From a virus, in the IMG/VR virus record IMGVR_UViG_3300037839_000026, positions 1 through 26,710 of that record: a DNA stretch of 26,710 nt. One strand, given 5' to 3'. The notes under the pieces were generated by a model. That model saw only the letters and a program-made list of their open reading frames with translations, had not been told where the DNA came from and did not search any database. The translations under genes were made by a program, and so were the position numbers. Position 1 is the stretch's first letter, and every line of letters starts with the position of its first letter. Positions 17,596 through 25,891 of the stretch are shown here, one piece after another.

Positions 17596-20500
17596 TTAAA
17601 TGTTACACGCAGTAAGAATAGATTCTCCCCCATAAATGAAAGTCTCATCCATTTCTGCAGATATAGTGTAGTCCCACACTAGGTATAAGTACTGAAGCAC
17701 ATCTGGGTTATTATAAACAAAACTAGACTCGTAGTTTCCTACTGATGGATTTAACAATGGTGTTGCTGTGGATAGCTCAGGCTTTAATGAGTTAATATCA
17801 TTCTCTGTATACAGAGTGTCTGACACAAGATACTTGAAATTAGTTATACCATCAAAAATAGTATCTCCAGTCTGTTTATTAGAGATCATCTTAACAGTAC
17901 TTCCAATCGCTGGAATAACTCCGTTAGATGACATACCTGTATTAGCATTATATAATGAAACACCGTTCTGATTCATCGTTATGAAATCAGTAGCTGTAGG
18001 ACTAGTATAACTATCAAGACTCCAGTTATAGCTATTATGTACTGTCTGACCAGCATAGTAAGGAGAGTTAATAACAACTCTCACAACTGTAATCTCTGGC
18101 TCAACTGGACAGTTAACTAGTAACGTATATGTTGCGTACTCAAGATAAAGAGATACCTCTACAAATGAAGGACCTATAGTGCCCTTATAGAAAAACACAG
18201 ATCCAGGTCCATTTATTAAATCATTTATAACCTCAACACCGTCATACTTAACAACTATAGTTGCCTCCCCATATGTAAAGTTGTAGTCAAATACTACATT
18301 ACCAGTTACATCTCCTAACTCAACATTGAACTTGTTTAATACTACCTCTGTACTGTATTGAGATATAGGAGTTCCACAGTCGTATACAACTATATCTGAA
18401 GGAAGAGGACTGTTATTAAGAGATATTACGTACTCATTCATATAAGGATCATATCCTCCAATATTCTGAGAGCTAATACTATCCTTAAACTTTGATCTAA
18501 ACCAGTTACTCATTCTGTAGCTTGATATAGGAATTAGATCTTCACCCTTAAGGTTAAGAACAACATTTCTCTTAGCATCAGTAAAGTAAGAGTCGTACCC
18601 ATAGACAACAAAGCTCTCTGGGTTATTACTTATTCCGTACTCCTCTATCCTAGCTATCTGAGTTCCAAGCACTTCTGGATTTGAAGTTATAGCTCCACCT
18701 CCAGCTGCATCAGAAATTAAGTTCTTTCCAACTAGTACATTAGATACCTTGTCCTCCTGAAGAACAAGAACGTCTGTCTTTCTTCCATGTAGTATATTTA
18801 TAGGTCCGAATGACTTCTCGCAGTCCTTCCAGTTTGCTAGTCCTAGATTAAACTCGTTTAGTTTATTTATGTTTGTGTCTGCATTATATATTCCACTATA
18901 TGTTATACTTGCATACCTGTCAGCCTCCTTGAAGTCCTCCTGAGATACAGCAGTAACTCTACTACCTAAGTAGAACGGAGCTCCTGTTAGTGAGTCGTTT
19001 ATCTTGTAACTCTCTGCACCATTTCCAAATGTGAAGCAGTTAAAGAAGTCAAGGTCAATTATAGCAGGAACTGATCCAGTCTGGTTCTGATCGTTGTCAG
19101 ATGAACCACTCATGTGATACCCATCAGTAATATCAAAGCTCTGGCTATTCTCAAAGTAAATCTCCCCGTTAGATGGCTCTGGCTCTGTCTCAAATATTAA
19201 GTTTCCAGATCCAGTCTGAACTGTTACGTGAAGAGATACACTTGTATATTTTGAATCAAAAGGGGATATACAGTTAGGCATTCCAGTTGTAGCTGTGAAT
19301 TTTAATCTTCCCTGTTCATAATCTAATCCATACTGATTAATATTTGTATCTCCACCTAGTGCATTCTCTGCTGCCCAAAAATAATAATCGTTAAAATTTC
19401 CAGTCTCATCTGGAGCAACAAGTCCAGGCCATGCTCTAAACTCAAACAATTGATTTGGAGTAGGATGAACCGTCTCTCCTCCAGAGTACTCTCCTTGAGT
19501 TACGTCAACACCCTGTCCATTAAACCATTCATACATATTAGAATAGTCATTATTTGATGTAAATATTTTTTTATATCTATAAGTATAGTCGTCACAAAGA
19601 TTACCTCTACGATCTCTATGTACGTATAAACTAAAAGTTATAATACTTCCAGCTGGAACAGCAAATGGTCTATAATATCTATTAGTTTCAGATATATCGT
19701 CATCAGGATTATATAAAGGATTTAATTCATCAAAGTAGTATGAAGTGTACCCATTTTTTTTACTAACTCCTTTATCTCTAAATGAGTTAGGGTCATACTC
19801 TGCAGAAAAATCAGACGGTCTAAGTCTCATATATAGACCAGCTGGCTCTATAATTTCCTCTCCGCTATCATTTTGATTATTTTTTATAAAATTCTCTGGT
19901 TGTGTAACAAGCTCTAATACAGTAGTATTAACTAAGCTGCTGACGGCTCCATTTGTATCCTTCTTAACTATAAGAATCTGATCCTCTTTTACCTTACTTC
20001 TATTATCTCCATCTAACTTAAACCAAGTATTTCCAAGCCCATCTAAAAAGAACAGATTTGTATATACAGTCTCATAAGATGACGCTGATTGTTTTAATAC
20101 GAACTTATACTTTGTAGCCCAAGATGGAGGTAAACTACTTAGAGTTACCCTCACGTTATTTATACTTACAGACTTATCTGCACCAAAGAATACTGTGTTA
20201 TTAGTGTCTACAAGAGCTGTTGAACTCCTTAGATAATCGTCCATATATACAATAGCGACCTCGTAATCTCTGTTACTATGAAGACTTCTCTTAGCTCCTA
20301 GTTTATTGTAATAAACATTTGTGATTGAGTTATTAAAGTACTGGTACCCATAAAGCGTACTTCCTGAGAAAAAAGTGCTAAACTTAACTGCTGGACACTG
20401 TATACTTAATATATTACTTCCAGCACTTGCATGTATTCTAAATGAACCATTAACTCCAGTTATTCCGCTATCTATATCGTTCCAAACTCCATAAGGAGGA

Positions 20501-21966
20501 TCTGCAGGTTTTCCAACCTTATCCGCATTAAAGAAGTCTGTCAATGAAAATCCACTAGAAGCATCTGCATACGGCTTATGAGTTGATATAGCATCTATAA
20601 AGTCTTGACTATTAGCCAGCTGTAACACACTCTCGAAATCTTGCTGTAATAGATATGAGAAGGTATATGAAAAATCATTCTGAGAACCTGGTCCTGGAGA
20701 ATCTGGTGGATCATTAAATGCTGCAGATCCAGAATATGAGTCGCTCTCGATATTAAACTCTATAGTTAAAATATATCCGCTCTTTAGTTCATATCCAGTA
20801 AAATCTATATCTATTGCAGAATTAGATACAGTCTTTGTAGTATCTATAGTATAAGGTATTCCACTAGAGTACATAACTGGAAGTGTATTATCATATACTG
20901 GAGTGCTTATAGCTTCTAAAGAATAGTCTGGAGGAGTTTCTATATCATATCCATCAACATAGTTACCATACATTATCCTATTTCCTATAGATGTCTGAGC
21001 CTTAGCTGTTCTAGGAACGTTATCGTATAATCTTAGTAACTCACTCTCTAATAGTGTTGTATATATCTTTCTATTTGTAAAGTTTAATGACTGAGTAACA
21101 TTATCAGACCAACCCTGTTTCTTCTTATTAAACTTCTCAATAACATTTATTATGTTAGAGTTTGAAAGCTTAAAGCATACGTCAATAGCAACCACATTCT
21201 TAGGTCCAGTTTCAAATCCAATTGTAACTGAGTTGAATGAGTTTGTCATCCCAACATTTAAAAAGTTAGAGTAGTCTATCTCAAACTCTCCTGGTTCGAA
21301 TGCTATGTCTGTAAACTGAGATAGTGCGCTGTACTCTCCATCCTTATACTTGTACCTATATGAAAAAGATATAAACTTATCTAGCATGTAGTTCTCTTCA
21401 CCTGGTGTATTTCTTAAAACAACTGTAGGTGAACTAATAGGTGGTGCCACTATGACAGAGATGTCACTCTCATCAATTGCATCAAATGGGTACTCTCTTT
21501 TTACGTTTATTTTTCTAGGAGGGTTCAGATTATCTGTCCAAAATAATAAGTCATCAACCTTATTTATACCATTTATAAGGTATTTACTATCAAAGTTTAA
21601 CACACTTGAAGATACCACGTGATAGGTTTCAGTATTATTAGTTGTATTGTATGAAACTATTGCGTCATACTCTACTGATGTTACAAACCAGTATATGGTC
21701 TCATTGGCTCCATCCTCAAACGCACCAATACACTTAGTGTTTCCGTTAACATACTGAAGATTAGTAAGTGCTGTATTACCTCTAGAGTTCTCTAAAGCTC
21801 CTATACTACCAAGTTCTGAGTTAGTTATTCCTCCAAGTTCTGTAGATCCAACCCTTATATTTAAGGCATCTATATACTCTCCAGTAGGGATTAGTCTCTC
21901 GTCATAATCCTTATTCATCCTCCCAGCATAGAATAATGCCTCGGCTTGATCAAGTGTATTTGCCAT
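17596..21966 (-). CDS. Tail stabilisation/muzzle protein, crAss-like (1456 aa)
   Basis: A very large beta-rich virion protein. The N-terminus carries the family signature: ALFYAGRMNKDYDERL, then TGEYIDALNIRVGS, ITNSELGSIGALENSRGN and GAFEDGANETIYWFV. From memory this matches the P22 gp10-like 'stabilisation protein' of crAss-like and related phages, which plugs the distal tail. Later parts are long, Asn/Ser/Tyr-rich and repetitive in character (YRYKYKDGEYSALSQF; then TRIEEYG-type segments such as IARIEEYGISNNPESFVVYG). The C-terminus has the typical QYLYLVWDY and a Cys near the end (ILTACNI). It is longer than P22 gp10 but of a size usual for this phage group. Only 3 bases separate it from the upstream ring gene. 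Receptor contact is inferred. Confidence 0.85.
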   Translation of the reverse strand: MANTLDQAEALFYAGRMNKDYDERLIPTGEYIDALNIRVGSTELGGITNSELGSIGALENSRGNTALTNLQYVNGNTKCIGAFEDGANETIYWFVTSVEYDAIVSYNTTNNTETYHVVSSSVLNFDSKYLINGINKVDDLLFWTDNLNPPRKINVKREYPFDAIDESDISVIVAPPISSPTVVLRNTPGEENYMLDKFISFSYRYKYKDGEYSALSQFTDIAFEPGEFEIDYSNFLNVGMTNSFNSVTIGFETGPKNVVAIDVCFKLSNSNIINVIEKFNKKKQGWSDNVTQSLNFTNRKIYTTLLESELLRLYDNVPRTAKAQTSIGNRIMYGNYVDGYDIETPPDYSLEAISTPVYDNTLPVMYSSGIPYTIDTTKTVSNSAIDIDFTGYELKSGYILTIEFNIESDSYSGSAAFNDPPDSPGPGSQNDFSYTFSYLLQQDFESVLQLANSQDFIDAISTHKPYADASSGFSLTDFFNADKVGKPADPPYGVWNDIDSGITGVNGSFRIHASAGSNILSIQCPAVKFSTFFSGSTLYGYQYFNNSITNVYYNKLGAKRSLHSNRDYEVAIVYMDDYLRSSTALVDTNNTVFFGADKSVSINNVRVTLSSLPPSWATKYKFVLKQSASSYETVYTNLFFLDGLGNTWFKLDGDNRSKVKEDQILIVKKDTNGAVSSLVNTTVLELVTQPENFIKNNQNDSGEEIIEPAGLYMRLRPSDFSAEYDPNSFRDKGVSKKNGYTSYYFDELNPLYNPDDDISETNRYYRPFAVPAGSIITFSLYVHRDRRGNLCDDYTYRYKKIFTSNNDYSNMYEWFNGQGVDVTQGEYSGGETVHPTPNQLFEFRAWPGLVAPDETGNFNDYYFWAAENALGGDTNINQYGLDYEQGRLKFTATTGMPNCISPFDSKYTSVSLHVTVQTGSGNLIFETEPEPSNGEIYFENSQSFDITDGYHMSGSSDNDQNQTGSVPAIIDLDFFNCFTFGNGAESYKINDSLTGAPFYLGSRVTAVSQEDFKEADRYASITYSGIYNADTNINKLNEFNLGLANWKDCEKSFGPINILHGRKTDVLVLQEDKVSNVLVGKNLISDAAGGGAITSNPEVLGTQIARIEEYGISNNPESFVVYGYDSYFTDAKRNVVLNLKGEDLIPISSYRMSNWFRSKFKDSISSQNIGGYDPYMNEYVISLNNSPLPSDIVVYDCGTPISQYSTEVVLNKFNVELGDVTGNVVFDYNFTYGEATIVVKYDGVEVINDLINGPGSVFFYKGTIGPSFVEVSLYLEYATYTLLVNCPVEPEITVVRVVINSPYYAGQTVHNSYNWSLDSYTSPTATDFITMNQNGVSLYNANTGMSSNGVIPAIGSTVKMISNKQTGDTIFDGITNFKYLVSDTLYTENDINSLKPELSTATPLLNPSVGNYESSFVYNNPDVLQYLYLVWDYTISAEMDETFIYGGESILTACNI

Positions 21967-21969
21967 ATA

Positions 21970-22887
21970 TTATTTAATCCATTTATCTTTACCTCTCATA
22001 TTCATAAGAAGTCTTCCTGGGTGAATGTTTCCGAGTCTAATTCTGGTATTCCTTAGTATTGCTGTTCTTTCTTTCTTGGCTCTCTGTACAACATACTCCT
22101 GCACACCTAGCTTAGATGAAAGTATCTGGTACTTTATGTGTGCGTATAAGAACTCCTCGGCCATCTTGTTTATGCTTACCTTAGAGTCTTCACCCTCCTC
22201 CATACCATCTGACACATACTCTAAAATACACAACTCTCCAGCCATTCCTGACCCGAAGTTAATAACACCAGACTTCTTGTCTATCTTGTATGTAGGGTTA
22301 ATGTTAGCTGTCTCTGTGTTTAATCCAAATCTAGCTCCTACAGGGTAGTCAAAGTACCACATTCCGTTGTAATTGAATCCTTCACGACCACTAAATGGTC
22401 CAGATCCAGGATACATAGTCCTCTGTTGGTTTGTTATCCTGTCGTTGTCCATAATAGACGTACCCTCTAGAACATCCCCATCCTGATCAAAAAGAACCCT
22501 ACAGTTATTATCCTGAAGGTAACTATTACTATAGTTTGTCTGTATATTCTCTGTGAGTGGTCTAAGAACACCATCCTTATACAGTGATATCCTTACATAG
22601 TTTACGTAATTATCTGGAAGTATGAACCTTAGGTCATCACATATGCTTATCTCAAGAACCTTAATCTCCTTAAGTGCATCATAGTTAACCTCTTGAATAC
22701 CTCTCTTTGCATGAAATAATACATTATATCTAGAAACATTATTGATTAACTTATCGTTACCGACATACATCAACATGAAGTTGTTTACAATATCATCAAG
22801 TGACGTGTACTGATACGAACCCCAGTTCTCAAACTCTGGAGTATTTCCAGCATTTTCGTAGTATTGATATCCAGTTAAGTAAGCCAT
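21970..22887 (-). CDS. Tail ring/adaptor protein, crAss-like (305 aa)
   Basis: The stretches YQYTSLDDIVNNFMLMYVGN and RGIQEVNYDALKEIKVLE, followed by LPDNYVNYVRISL, are strongly conserved from memory in one of the ring or adaptor proteins of crAss-like and related Bacteroidota podoviruses. The protein would stack between portal and muzzle. The middle has an Asp/Asn/Gln-rich variable part (about 120-190), then strands around GVINFGSGMAGELCILEYVS, and a helical C-terminus rich in Lys and Arg (QRAKKERTAILRNTRIRL). It starts 2 bases after the neighbouring 228-aa ring gene and ends 3 bases before the muzzle gene, as expected for parts of one complex. Confidence 0.82.
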   Translation of the reverse strand: MAYLTGYQYYENAGNTPEFENWGSYQYTSLDDIVNNFMLMYVGNDKLINNVSRYNVLFHAKRGIQEVNYDALKEIKVLEISICDDLRFILPDNYVNYVRISLYKDGVLRPLTENIQTNYSNSYLQDNNCRVLFDQDGDVLEGTSIMDNDRITNQQRTMYPGSGPFSGREGFNYNGMWYFDYPVGARFGLNTETANINPTYKIDKKSGVINFGSGMAGELCILEYVSDGMEEGEDSKVSINKMAEEFLYAHIKYQILSSKLGVQEYVVQRAKKERTAILRNTRIRLGNIHPGRLLMNMRGKDKWIK

Positions 22888-22889
22888 AT

Positions 22890-23576
22890 CTATCCTTGTG
22901 TTTGTTTATTACTAATATCCTCTGCAGTTCCAAACTGATAAACATCAGCCTCTCTTATAGACAGACCAGCATACTTAAGTATCTTGGCAACTATTAATGG
23001 CTCATCAGTAAGCGGAAGCTCAAAGTCTTGATAGTCAGTAACGTATGGGTTAAATATAGGCGAACCATTAGTCATTGTATATGTCCACTTAGGGTCCTTT
23101 GGAATCCTTATATACTGAGACTTTACATTGGTTATGATCGTGTCTGGATAGACAGTTATATTGTTACCCTCCTGAGTGTATGCTGGATAAAGAGTAGACG
23201 GAGATGTTAGATTTGAAGATAAAAGATTTAATGCCTTATCGTGTGAAACCCTATCTATCTCCTTTGATCCGTATCTTATTGTGTTTATGTAGTAGTAGTC
23301 ACTAGGAAGAGTAAATTTACTAGATGCATATGCAAGAGTAGCTGTAGAAGATAGACTATCTATTACGTCCTCAATCAGCTTAATCATGTCTGCATATCCA
23401 GTTCCAGACTGTCTATTGTTCATCTTATTTATCCAGGTATTGTACTGGTAGAAATAATCTTCAAATATATCTATCTGTGCCTGCTTTGCAAATAAATTAA
23501 AATCATCTGGTGTTATATAGCCAAAATTATTTTTATTTACAGCAGAAAGCACTGTATTTCTTACTGAGTCTATCAT
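22890..23576 (-). CDS. Tail ring protein, crAss-like (228 aa)
   Basis: The N-terminal signature GYITPDDFNLFAKQAQ with IFEDYFYQYN, and the central LPSDYYYINTI, match from memory the second conserved ring protein of crAss-like phages, functionally like the head-to-tail adaptors of P22 and T7. The N-terminal third is helical. The rest is beta (NNITVYPDTIITNVKSQYIR) and ends in a helical segment (EPLIVAKILKYAGLSIREAD). It is the first gene after a strong terminator and has its own TATCTTTG promoter, so the tail genes can be expressed apart from the head genes. The leader is short and AT-rich with no Shine-Dalgarno site. Confidence 0.82.
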   Translation of the reverse strand: MIDSVRNTVLSAVNKNNFGYITPDDFNLFAKQAQIDIFEDYFYQYNTWINKMNNRQSGTGYADMIKLIEDVIDSLSSTATLAYASSKFTLPSDYYYINTIRYGSKEIDRVSHDKALNLLSSNLTSPSTLYPAYTQEGNNITVYPDTIITNVKSQYIRIPKDPKWTYTMTNGSPIFNPYVTDYQDFELPLTDEPLIVAKILKYAGLSIREADVYQFGTAEDISNKQTQG

Positions 23577-23591
23577 GCTTAAAACTTTTTA

Positions 23592-23599
23592 CAAAGATA
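23592..23599 (-). promoter_or_regulatory. Bacteroidota-type promoter core TATCTTTG before the tail genes
   Basis: TATCTTTG on the minus strand matches the TAnnTTTG consensus. It lies only 2 bases after the T-run of the preceding terminator and 15 bases before the ring-protein ATG, leaving a leader of roughly 10 bases. No clear TTG element is seen at -33; the terminator hairpin occupies that position. Confidence 0.65.
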
Positions 23600-23601
23600 G
23601 C

Positions 23602-23632
23602 AAAAAAAAACACCCCTTATTTTGGAGTGTTT
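23602..23632 (-). terminator. Strong rho-independent terminator, minus strand
   Basis: Read on the minus strand, a 9-bp stem AAACACTCC / GGGGTGTTT with a 7-base loop runs into nine Ts. The one non-Watson-Crick pair is G-U on the minus strand but C-A on the plus strand, so the hairpin is stronger for minus-strand RNA. It follows the stop of the 246-aa gene by about 8 bases. Confidence 0.85.
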
Positions 23633-23639
23633 AGTTTTA

Positions 23640-24380
23640 TTATTTTATGTTATTCTCTAATAACTTTAAGACCTCAATCCCTTCATCTGTCTGAAGGTAT
23701 GATGCCAGTATGTAGTTCTTATCCTCTCCATAAGGAACGGTAAGTAGTTTTTTCTTGTTTTGTGGTAAGTTGAAATAAATATCTCTCTCCTTGTTCTTCA
23801 TAACAATAAGATTATACTCAAAGAACTTAGCGCAGGTATTCTGTAACTTTAACATTGGGTCGTTAAGCATACTCAAGAAATCAGTAGGGTATGACTTAGC
23901 GTAAACAAAAACGTCTCTCTTAAGTTCTGCTGTAGACATCTTCTCGATACTTACCCCTAATAAAACTCTAGCAACAGCTTCTAACATCTCTACATTTAAG
24001 TCTCTAGCCGCTATCTGAGCATCTAGTTCTGCATTAAAGTGTTCAATATCAATTACTGCGTCTTTTTCATTGTTAACCTCTTCAAATACCTCTCCGTATC
24101 CTGGATGTAAAGATAAAAAGTGTTGTAACACTGGATTTGTTTTAGGAACAATTAGTGCACCATCTACAAATACAATTGGTTCTAGTATTGCATTTCCATC
24201 CTGCTCTTCCTCAAAAGGTGTCTTTTGGTTTATGGCATATCGTAATGCTCTGTTTGATGTTCCATCGAAGTGTAGTAGAGGTGATCTACGTGTGTTTCTT
24301 GATGACAACATGTAAGTAAGTGGAGTTGAGTCTCCTCTTAGAATGTAGATCTTATCTACTGGTACTGCTTGATTTTTCAT
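23640..24380 (-). CDS. Conserved structural-region protein, 246 aa
   Basis: A soluble alpha/beta protein next to the capsid gene. It has an N-terminal region KIYILRGDSTPLTYMLSSRN, then PIVFVDGALIVPKTNPVLQ, then HPGYGEVFEEVNNEKDAVID and a long helix-rich C-terminal half. From memory similar proteins follow the capsid gene in several Bacteroidota phages, where they are annotated only as hypothetical or virion proteins. The position between capsid and ring genes suggests a capsid auxiliary, decoration or head-completion factor. No catalytic motif or membrane segment is visible. A hairpin lies between the capsid gene and this one and a full terminator follows it, so its level may be set below that of the capsid protein. 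Confidence 0.75.
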   Translation of the reverse strand: MKNQAVPVDKIYILRGDSTPLTYMLSSRNTRRSPLLHFDGTSNRALRYAINQKTPFEEEQDGNAILEPIVFVDGALIVPKTNPVLQHFLSLHPGYGEVFEEVNNEKDAVIDIEHFNAELDAQIAARDLNVEMLEAVARVLLGVSIEKMSTAELKRDVFVYAKSYPTDFLSMLNDPMLKLQNTCAKFFEYNLIVMKNKERDIYFNLPQNKKKLLTVPYGEDKNYILASYLQTDEGIEVLKLLENNIK

Positions 24381-24411
24381 TTGATGTGATTTAATTTATT
24401 AAAATAAGAGA

Positions 24412-24432
24412 ATGCGGTGGTAATCACCGCAT
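24412..24432 (-). terminator. Hairpin after the capsid gene, possible attenuator
   Basis: A perfect 8-bp stem ATGCGGTG / CACCGCAT with a 5-base loop lies in the 69-base gap after the capsid stop. On the minus strand it is followed by TCTCTTATTTT, a poor T-tract, so partial rather than full termination is likely. It may also protect the 3' end of the capsid mRNA. Confidence 0.6.
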
Positions 24433-24449
24433 CCCCTATATTATTTATT

Positions 24450-25880
24450 CTAGTTTGTGAACAAGAAGAAGTTATTAGCTCCTAATGTACATAAAGCTCT
24501 CTCAGATAAGAAGTGAACCTCCATTGCATCTAAGCTAGAGTTTTGTGCTCCACCTGCAGAACCTGTGATCCAAGTCTTGTAACGTCTGTCTTCTGTTTCA
24601 GAAGCTCTGTAACGAACGTGTAAGAATGGACGTTTAGCGTTTTTACCAAGAACTTGATCGTATACTGTAGTAGATCCAGCTGGAACTAATACACCATTGA
24701 TAGCACCACCAACGATACCACCTCTTAAAGTAGCGTCATTCAAGTACTTCCAGTCAGTCTTGTAGAAGTCATAACCTCTACGGAAACCTGTGAACCCTAA
24801 GTTCAATGCCATCTCCTTGTCGTTATCAAACAAACCATAAGATGTACCACCTGCTCCGTAAGAGTTTTGAGCTGCTAACATATCGTCGATATCAAAAGAG
24901 AACTGACGGTTTATGAACAACACGTTTTCTTCGATAGCTCCTTGTTTGTCAAGTCTAGTGATGATAGAGTCAAAGTCAGACAATGCAGTTGGGTTACCAC
25001 CACTGAATACGTTACCTCTATTTCCAATAACGTAGAACATACCCTCAGATCCTTTGTTTCCTACAGCTCCAGTAGCAGCAATAGCTCCAGAAGCTGTTTC
25101 AGCAGGAACTGCCTCGATCATAGACATCTCTAAGTAATCCTCGAAACGTAAACGAGTTTCGTGCTCTGATTTAATGTACCACAAGAATCCTGTAGCACCA
25201 TTCTCAGTAGTAACCTCAACCCATCCGATCTGTGCCATGTCAGATCCAGTAACAGCGTACTTGTCTTTGATGATGATTGGATTGTTAGAGAAGATAGAGT
25301 CAGAAGCCTCATTAGACTGAACCATTCCTTCAGTACCTTTTTTAAATTCAGAACCGTAAACAAAACAACTTACAGTATCTGTAGTTGCAAATGTTTGACC
25401 TGCAGCTGCATAGTATGCAACATCAAATGTGTTTGCAGAAGAAGACACAGCTGTAATGATACCCTTGTTAGATAATGTAGATCCAGAAGTGTTTACAGAG
25501 ATCAATACTGTCTGACCAACTTTAAACGCAATTCTAGAAGTACCAGAAAGGTTAGAAGATGGAATCAAAGTATCAGAAACTGTAATAGTTGCAGTATCAG
25601 ATCCTGCTGCTGATCCAGAAGCACAGTTTACGTATTTAGTGTGTAAACGTCCTTGTTCAGCCCACTTGATAAGGTCTGATGTAGATGGCATCTCAGCTCC
25701 AACAGCTCTTAAGAAAGATGCTACTGAGCGATTTCCATATCGTTCGAACTCTTTCTCGTAAGTATCAGGAAGATACTGGTTCAAGAAGTTGAAGTCCGTG
25801 ATGTAATTTGTTGCAAGAGTTTGTCTCGTTGCGCTTGGTTGTAATGCGAACCCTGGGGTACTTGCTACTTGTGCTGGCAT
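24450..25880 (-). CDS. Major capsid protein, HK97 fold, crAss-like (476 aa)
   Basis: The main head shell protein. The C-terminal signature SERALCTLGANNFFLF, the central FDIDDMLAAQNSYGAGG and DFYKTDWKYLNDATLRGG agree, from memory, with capsid proteins of crAss-like and Cellulophaga phages. The N-terminus is helical (YLPDTYEKEFERYGNRSVAS). Residues about 85-180 form a Ser/Thr/Ala-rich beta insertion domain (FKVGQTVLISVNTSGSTLSN, then GIITAVSSSANTFDVAYY). No separate prohead protease is seen in this window. It lies 11 bases after the scaffold gene, with an A-rich leader (AAACACAAAAAC) typical of well-translated Bacteroidota genes. Codon use is even and its composition is less AT-rich than the islands in the giant gene. 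Confidence 0.88.
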   Translation of the reverse strand: MPAQVASTPGFALQPSATRQTLATNYITDFNFLNQYLPDTYEKEFERYGNRSVASFLRAVGAEMPSTSDLIKWAEQGRLHTKYVNCASGSAAGSDTATITVSDTLIPSSNLSGTSRIAFKVGQTVLISVNTSGSTLSNKGIITAVSSSANTFDVAYYAAAGQTFATTDTVSCFVYGSEFKKGTEGMVQSNEASDSIFSNNPIIIKDKYAVTGSDMAQIGWVEVTTENGATGFLWYIKSEHETRLRFEDYLEMSMIEAVPAETASGAIAATGAVGNKGSEGMFYVIGNRGNVFSGGNPTALSDFDSIITRLDKQGAIEENVLFINRQFSFDIDDMLAAQNSYGAGGTSYGLFDNDKEMALNLGFTGFRRGYDFYKTDWKYLNDATLRGGIVGGAINGVLVPAGSTTVYDQVLGKNAKRPFLHVRYRASETEDRRYKTWITGSAGGAQNSSLDAMEVHFLSERALCTLGANNFFLFTN

Positions 25881-25891
25881 GTTTTTGTGTT

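Noticed and set aside
23455-23475. CAAATATA (TATATTTG on the minus strand) as another promoter
   Set aside because: It lies inside the ring-protein gene, and TAnnTTTG matches are frequent by chance in such AT-rich DNA; only intergenic matches were kept.
25130-25363. A 77-codon minus-strand frame inside the capsid gene
   Set aside because: It is fully contained in the capsid gene in another frame, with no motif and no initiation context.
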